From Patescibacteria group bacterium (lineage in GTDB: Bacteria; Patescibacteriota; Patescibacteriia; JAHIZJ01), in contig JBAZUB010000011.1 of assembly GCA_041661625.1 (NCBI GenBank), positions 1-7,395 on the forward strand: a stretch of DNA of 7,395 nucleotides, written 5' to 3'. The notes under the pieces were generated by a model that had not been told where the DNA came from, did not search any database, and worked only from the letters and a program-made list of their open reading frames with translations. Made by a program: the position numbers and the translations under genes. Within the stretch, counting starts at the first letter, position 1. Each line of letters starts with the position of its first letter. Shown here one piece after another: positions 5,217 to 7,395 of this stretch.

Positions 5217-7322
5217 ATGAGCGCAATCACCGACGTTGGCGTAAATTTCAAAATGGAGGGGATGAGCGACTTCCAGAGCAGGTTACAAACGTTGGAAAGC
5301 CAATGGAAAAGTTTCTCTAGTGCAATGGATAAAGCGCCTAAAGTTAACGAACATTTCCAGAAAATTGGAGATCATGTCGGAAACATTCAGCAAAAACTCG
5401 GAGGAGTTATTACGGCTGGTAAAGCTGCTTTAGCAGCACTACTAGCCTTTGAGGGGGCCAAAAAGGCACTTAAATGGGGGATTGGAAATGAAGAAGTTGC
5501 GGAAGCTAGGACATTTGCTACATTTTCGATGCCCACTGATGTTCGAGAAGCATTTCTGCCAGAATATGCGAAGATCAGAGAGGAATTCAAGGCATCTATG
5601 GCCGATCTGGAGATAGCGGGGTATCAAATCTCTTCAGCTATGGCCGGAAAACCTCTACAAGAGCAGATTGAAGCCCTGCGAACAATGGGATATTACGCTA
5701 AGTTATTAGGATCTGACTTCACGACTGCGGCCAAATTCTACAAAGGATTCCTCGCTGCTTACGGCGAAAACTTACCAGCCGATAAACGAAAAACATTTGC
5801 TGAAGACACAATGGGAAACTTGCTTTCAGTAGCAAGGGATACACAGGTTGATCCTAAGGAACTTGCCTTGGGAATAAGTCAGGCCGCTCCTAGTTATTCC
5901 GAGCTTAAAGTCCCTGCCTCTCGGATGATTGCAGAGGTATCCCAATTGATGGCCGCTATGAAAGAACCAGCCAGGGCTGGCACAGCAGCGCGAACATTCT
6001 ATGATCGGGCGACCGATATCGTCGGCAAGGTAGCTGAAGCTCAATACAAAATGGATTATATGAGCGGGAAAATCCAGGGGGCTCCCAGAGATTGGGGTCA
6101 TCTGCGTGACCTGAAATGGAAAGCCGAACATGCACAGAAGGGTTCACAAGAACAGTTGATGGCCAGCCACGACCTGAAAGAAATGATGGCAAACGCTCCA
6201 TATAAGGGGGATGTTGTTTCTGAACAGGCCGAGGAATCATTAAGATCGGGGAACCTTGACAACTTTTGGAAACTGTTTGGACCGTTAGTAAAAAAACTCC
6301 GATCAGAAAAGGGTGGGTTTAAGGCTCTTGAAAAAGCGGTTGGGACCGAACTTAGCTCGGCTGTTTTAATTCTATCAAAAGGATACGAAACAGGCGCAAT
6401 CCAAGAAAAGGATACGCTTGGGGCTGTAAGCACTTTTGCTAAGGCGAAAAAATTAATAGACGACGCCAAGATGCACGAACTTCCCGAACAGTGGGCCTTA
6501 GTAACCCAGGCCGCGGAAACTCTCTCTGTAACAATGAAAACTGTATTTCATGATCCCTTGGAAACTCTTCTGGTTTCATGGCAAAAACTACTTCTCGATA
6601 TATCAAAGGGTCTTACGGGAGAGGGGCCTTTGGGCCAAATAAAACAAGGCATGGGAAGCCTGAGCAAAGGAGTTACCGAGAGCTTTAGAGAAGCGCAAGA
6701 AAAAGCACACCCCGGAACGAGCGATAAGAGTTTTGCAGAAGCGACCCGTGAGAAGATAGAGGGAATGGACCTTAAGGCATGGGAAACCGCTGGGAGACAG
6801 ATTGGCGAAGCTGCTTCAACTTTTGTCGAAACAATGAGCGCCTTAAAAAACCTGATTAGCCAATTATCAAAAGCAATTGGGCCACTTGTTACGCCAGAAA
6901 ATATAGGAGCGACACTTACGGGCGGTCTTTTGTCTAAACTCGGAGACGGCGCTATAGAAAAAGCGCTCTTATTTACTCTTGGAGCTATGGGATATAAGGC
7001 CCTTTCTAATGCTCCAGCACGACCGTCAACCGCTGAACCTGGTGTGCTTGAAAGAGAAACGGGATATAACGCTGCCGGGCAAAAACTTACAACGCCAACG
7101 GATCGCCAAAACTATATGCCATCGCAATTACAAGCGCCTACCGGCGGTTGGGGATTACCTCAGGTTAATATAACATCTCAGCCTCAAGTTACGATTAATT
7201 GCGACGACCAGAAAATTAAAGATGCGTTGAAAGCAGAAGTCAAGGAAGAGGTCAAAACGGATCTCCAGAATGACCAGGCCCGTAACCGTGGCAATGCGAA
7301 CGATGACGGGATACGTCGATGA
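5217..7322 (+). CDS. Tape measure protein
   Basis: The 701-residue product is the longest coding unit after the sheath and follows the chaperone pair, as tape measures do. It is almost wholly helical. The N-terminus (about 15-60) looks coiled-coil. A hydrophobic stretch, ITAGKAALAALLAFEG (65-80), could be membrane-active. Residues about 165-265 match the PhageMin_Tail core: LLSVARDTQVDPKELALGIS (202-221), then a segment with 'a-x-x-a-x-l-x-x-x-x-a-x-x-aeVs-x-LMAAMKEPARAGTAAR'. A second hydrophobic helix, ALLFTLGAMGYKAL, is at 583-596. The C-terminus has a beta segment (VNITSQPQVTINC, 650-662) and a charged end. It sets tail length and enters the cell on ejection. The ATG at 5217 follows the frameshift-product stop by 8 bases. 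Only a weak AGG is upstream (5207-5209), and the stop overlaps the next start as ATGA. Confidence 0.93.
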   Translation: MSAITDVGVNFKMEGMSDFQSRLQTLESQWKSFSSAMDKAPKVNEHFQKIGDHVGNIQQKLGGVITAGKAALAALLAFEGAKKALKWGIGNEEVAEARTFATFSMPTDVREAFLPEYAKIREEFKASMADLEIAGYQISSAMAGKPLQEQIEALRTMGYYAKLLGSDFTTAAKFYKGFLAAYGENLPADKRKTFAEDTMGNLLSVARDTQVDPKELALGISQAAPSYSELKVPASRMIAEVSQLMAAMKEPARAGTAARTFYDRATDIVGKVAEAQYKMDYMSGKIQGAPRDWGHLRDLKWKAEHAQKGSQEQLMASHDLKEMMANAPYKGDVVSEQAEESLRSGNLDNFWKLFGPLVKKLRSEKGGFKALEKAVGTELSSAVLILSKGYETGAIQEKDTLGAVSTFAKAKKLIDDAKMHELPEQWALVTQAAETLSVTMKTVFHDPLETLLVSWQKLLLDISKGLTGEGPLGQIKQGMGSLSKGVTESFREAQEKAHPGTSDKSFAEATREKIEGMDLKAWETAGRQIGEAASTFVETMSALKNLISQLSKAIGPLVTPENIGATLTGGLLSKLGDGAIEKALLFTLGAMGYKALSNAPARPSTAEPGVLERETGYNAAGQKLTTPTDRQNYMPSQLQAPTGGWGLPQVNITSQPQVTINCDDQKIKDALKAEVKEEVKTDLQNDQARNRGNANDDGIRR

Positions 7323-7395
7323 GCAATTTCATCCGAGGCATGATTCTCCCAATTGATGGCGGCATTCCGGTCCCGTTTCAATGGAATCCCCGCGA
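7319..7395 (+). CDS. N-terminal end of a probable baseplate/hub-type protein (3' truncated)
   Basis: ATG 7319 overlaps the tape measure stop (ATGA 7319-7322) and the frame stays open to the window end, giving 25 residues. The stretch ILPIDGGIPVPFQWNP has the 'x-x-F-Q-F/W-NP' flavour seen at the N-terminus of LysM-bearing or gp53-like baseplate proteins, which often follow the tape measure in contractile phages and injection systems. Mu places a circularisation-protein-like gene (gp43) in this slot. Only the start is visible, so the family is a suggestion from one short motif plus position. Confidence 0.6.
   Translation, partial: MSNFIRGMILPIDGGIPVPFQWNPR

Noticed and set aside
1..7395. tRNA genes, CRISPR arrays, insertion sequences or attachment sites
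   Set aside because: I saw no cloverleaf, spaced direct repeats, transposase-like frame or terminal inverted repeats. The window is almost wholly occupied by structural genes.

Overview
The window is a stretch of the tail-morphogenesis operon of a contractile-tailed (myovirus-type) bacteriophage or prophage. All genes lie on the plus strand and are packed end to end, with ATGA or TAATG overlaps or gaps of under 30 bases. Most starts have a strong GGAG-type Shine-Dalgarno, which suggests a bacterial host. Nothing in the sequence names the host. There are no integration genes, tRNAs, insertion sequences or CRISPR arrays, so a free phage and a prophage cannot be told apart.

Layout from left to right: the last 40 codons of an unidentified gene (1-125); an HK97-gp10-like neck/tail-completion protein (134-598); a probable tail terminator/completion protein (595-1194); a 95-residue unknown protein just ahead of the sheath (1211-1498); a large 763-residue tail sheath protein (1498-3789); a tail tube protein (3818-4282); a tail assembly chaperone with a putative zinc site (4286-5011) and its out-of-frame extension (to 5208); the tape measure protein (5217-7322); and the first 25 codons of a baseplate/hub-type gene cut by the window end (from 7319). 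The order resembles the tail module of Mu-like phages (terminator, small gene, sheath, tube, chaperone pair, tape measure, baseplate gene).

How the parts would work together: the tape measure protein, coated by the chaperone and its frameshifted form, sets the tail length. Tube subunits polymerise around it and sheath subunits around the tube. The terminator caps the tail, and the neck proteins join it to the head. The 701-residue tape measure predicts a tail of roughly 100 nm.

Two things stand out. First, the 205 bases between the chaperone stop and the tape measure carry a well-formed reading frame in the -1 register with no ATG or GTG start. It fits the G/GT-type programmed frameshift of phage tail chaperones, but there is no textbook slippery heptamer. 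Second, the sheath carries an insertion of about 180 residues that looks like two tandem copies of one beta-rich domain. The sheath core on both sides is recognisable. No wholly new system is evident; the module is recognisable, with unusual details.
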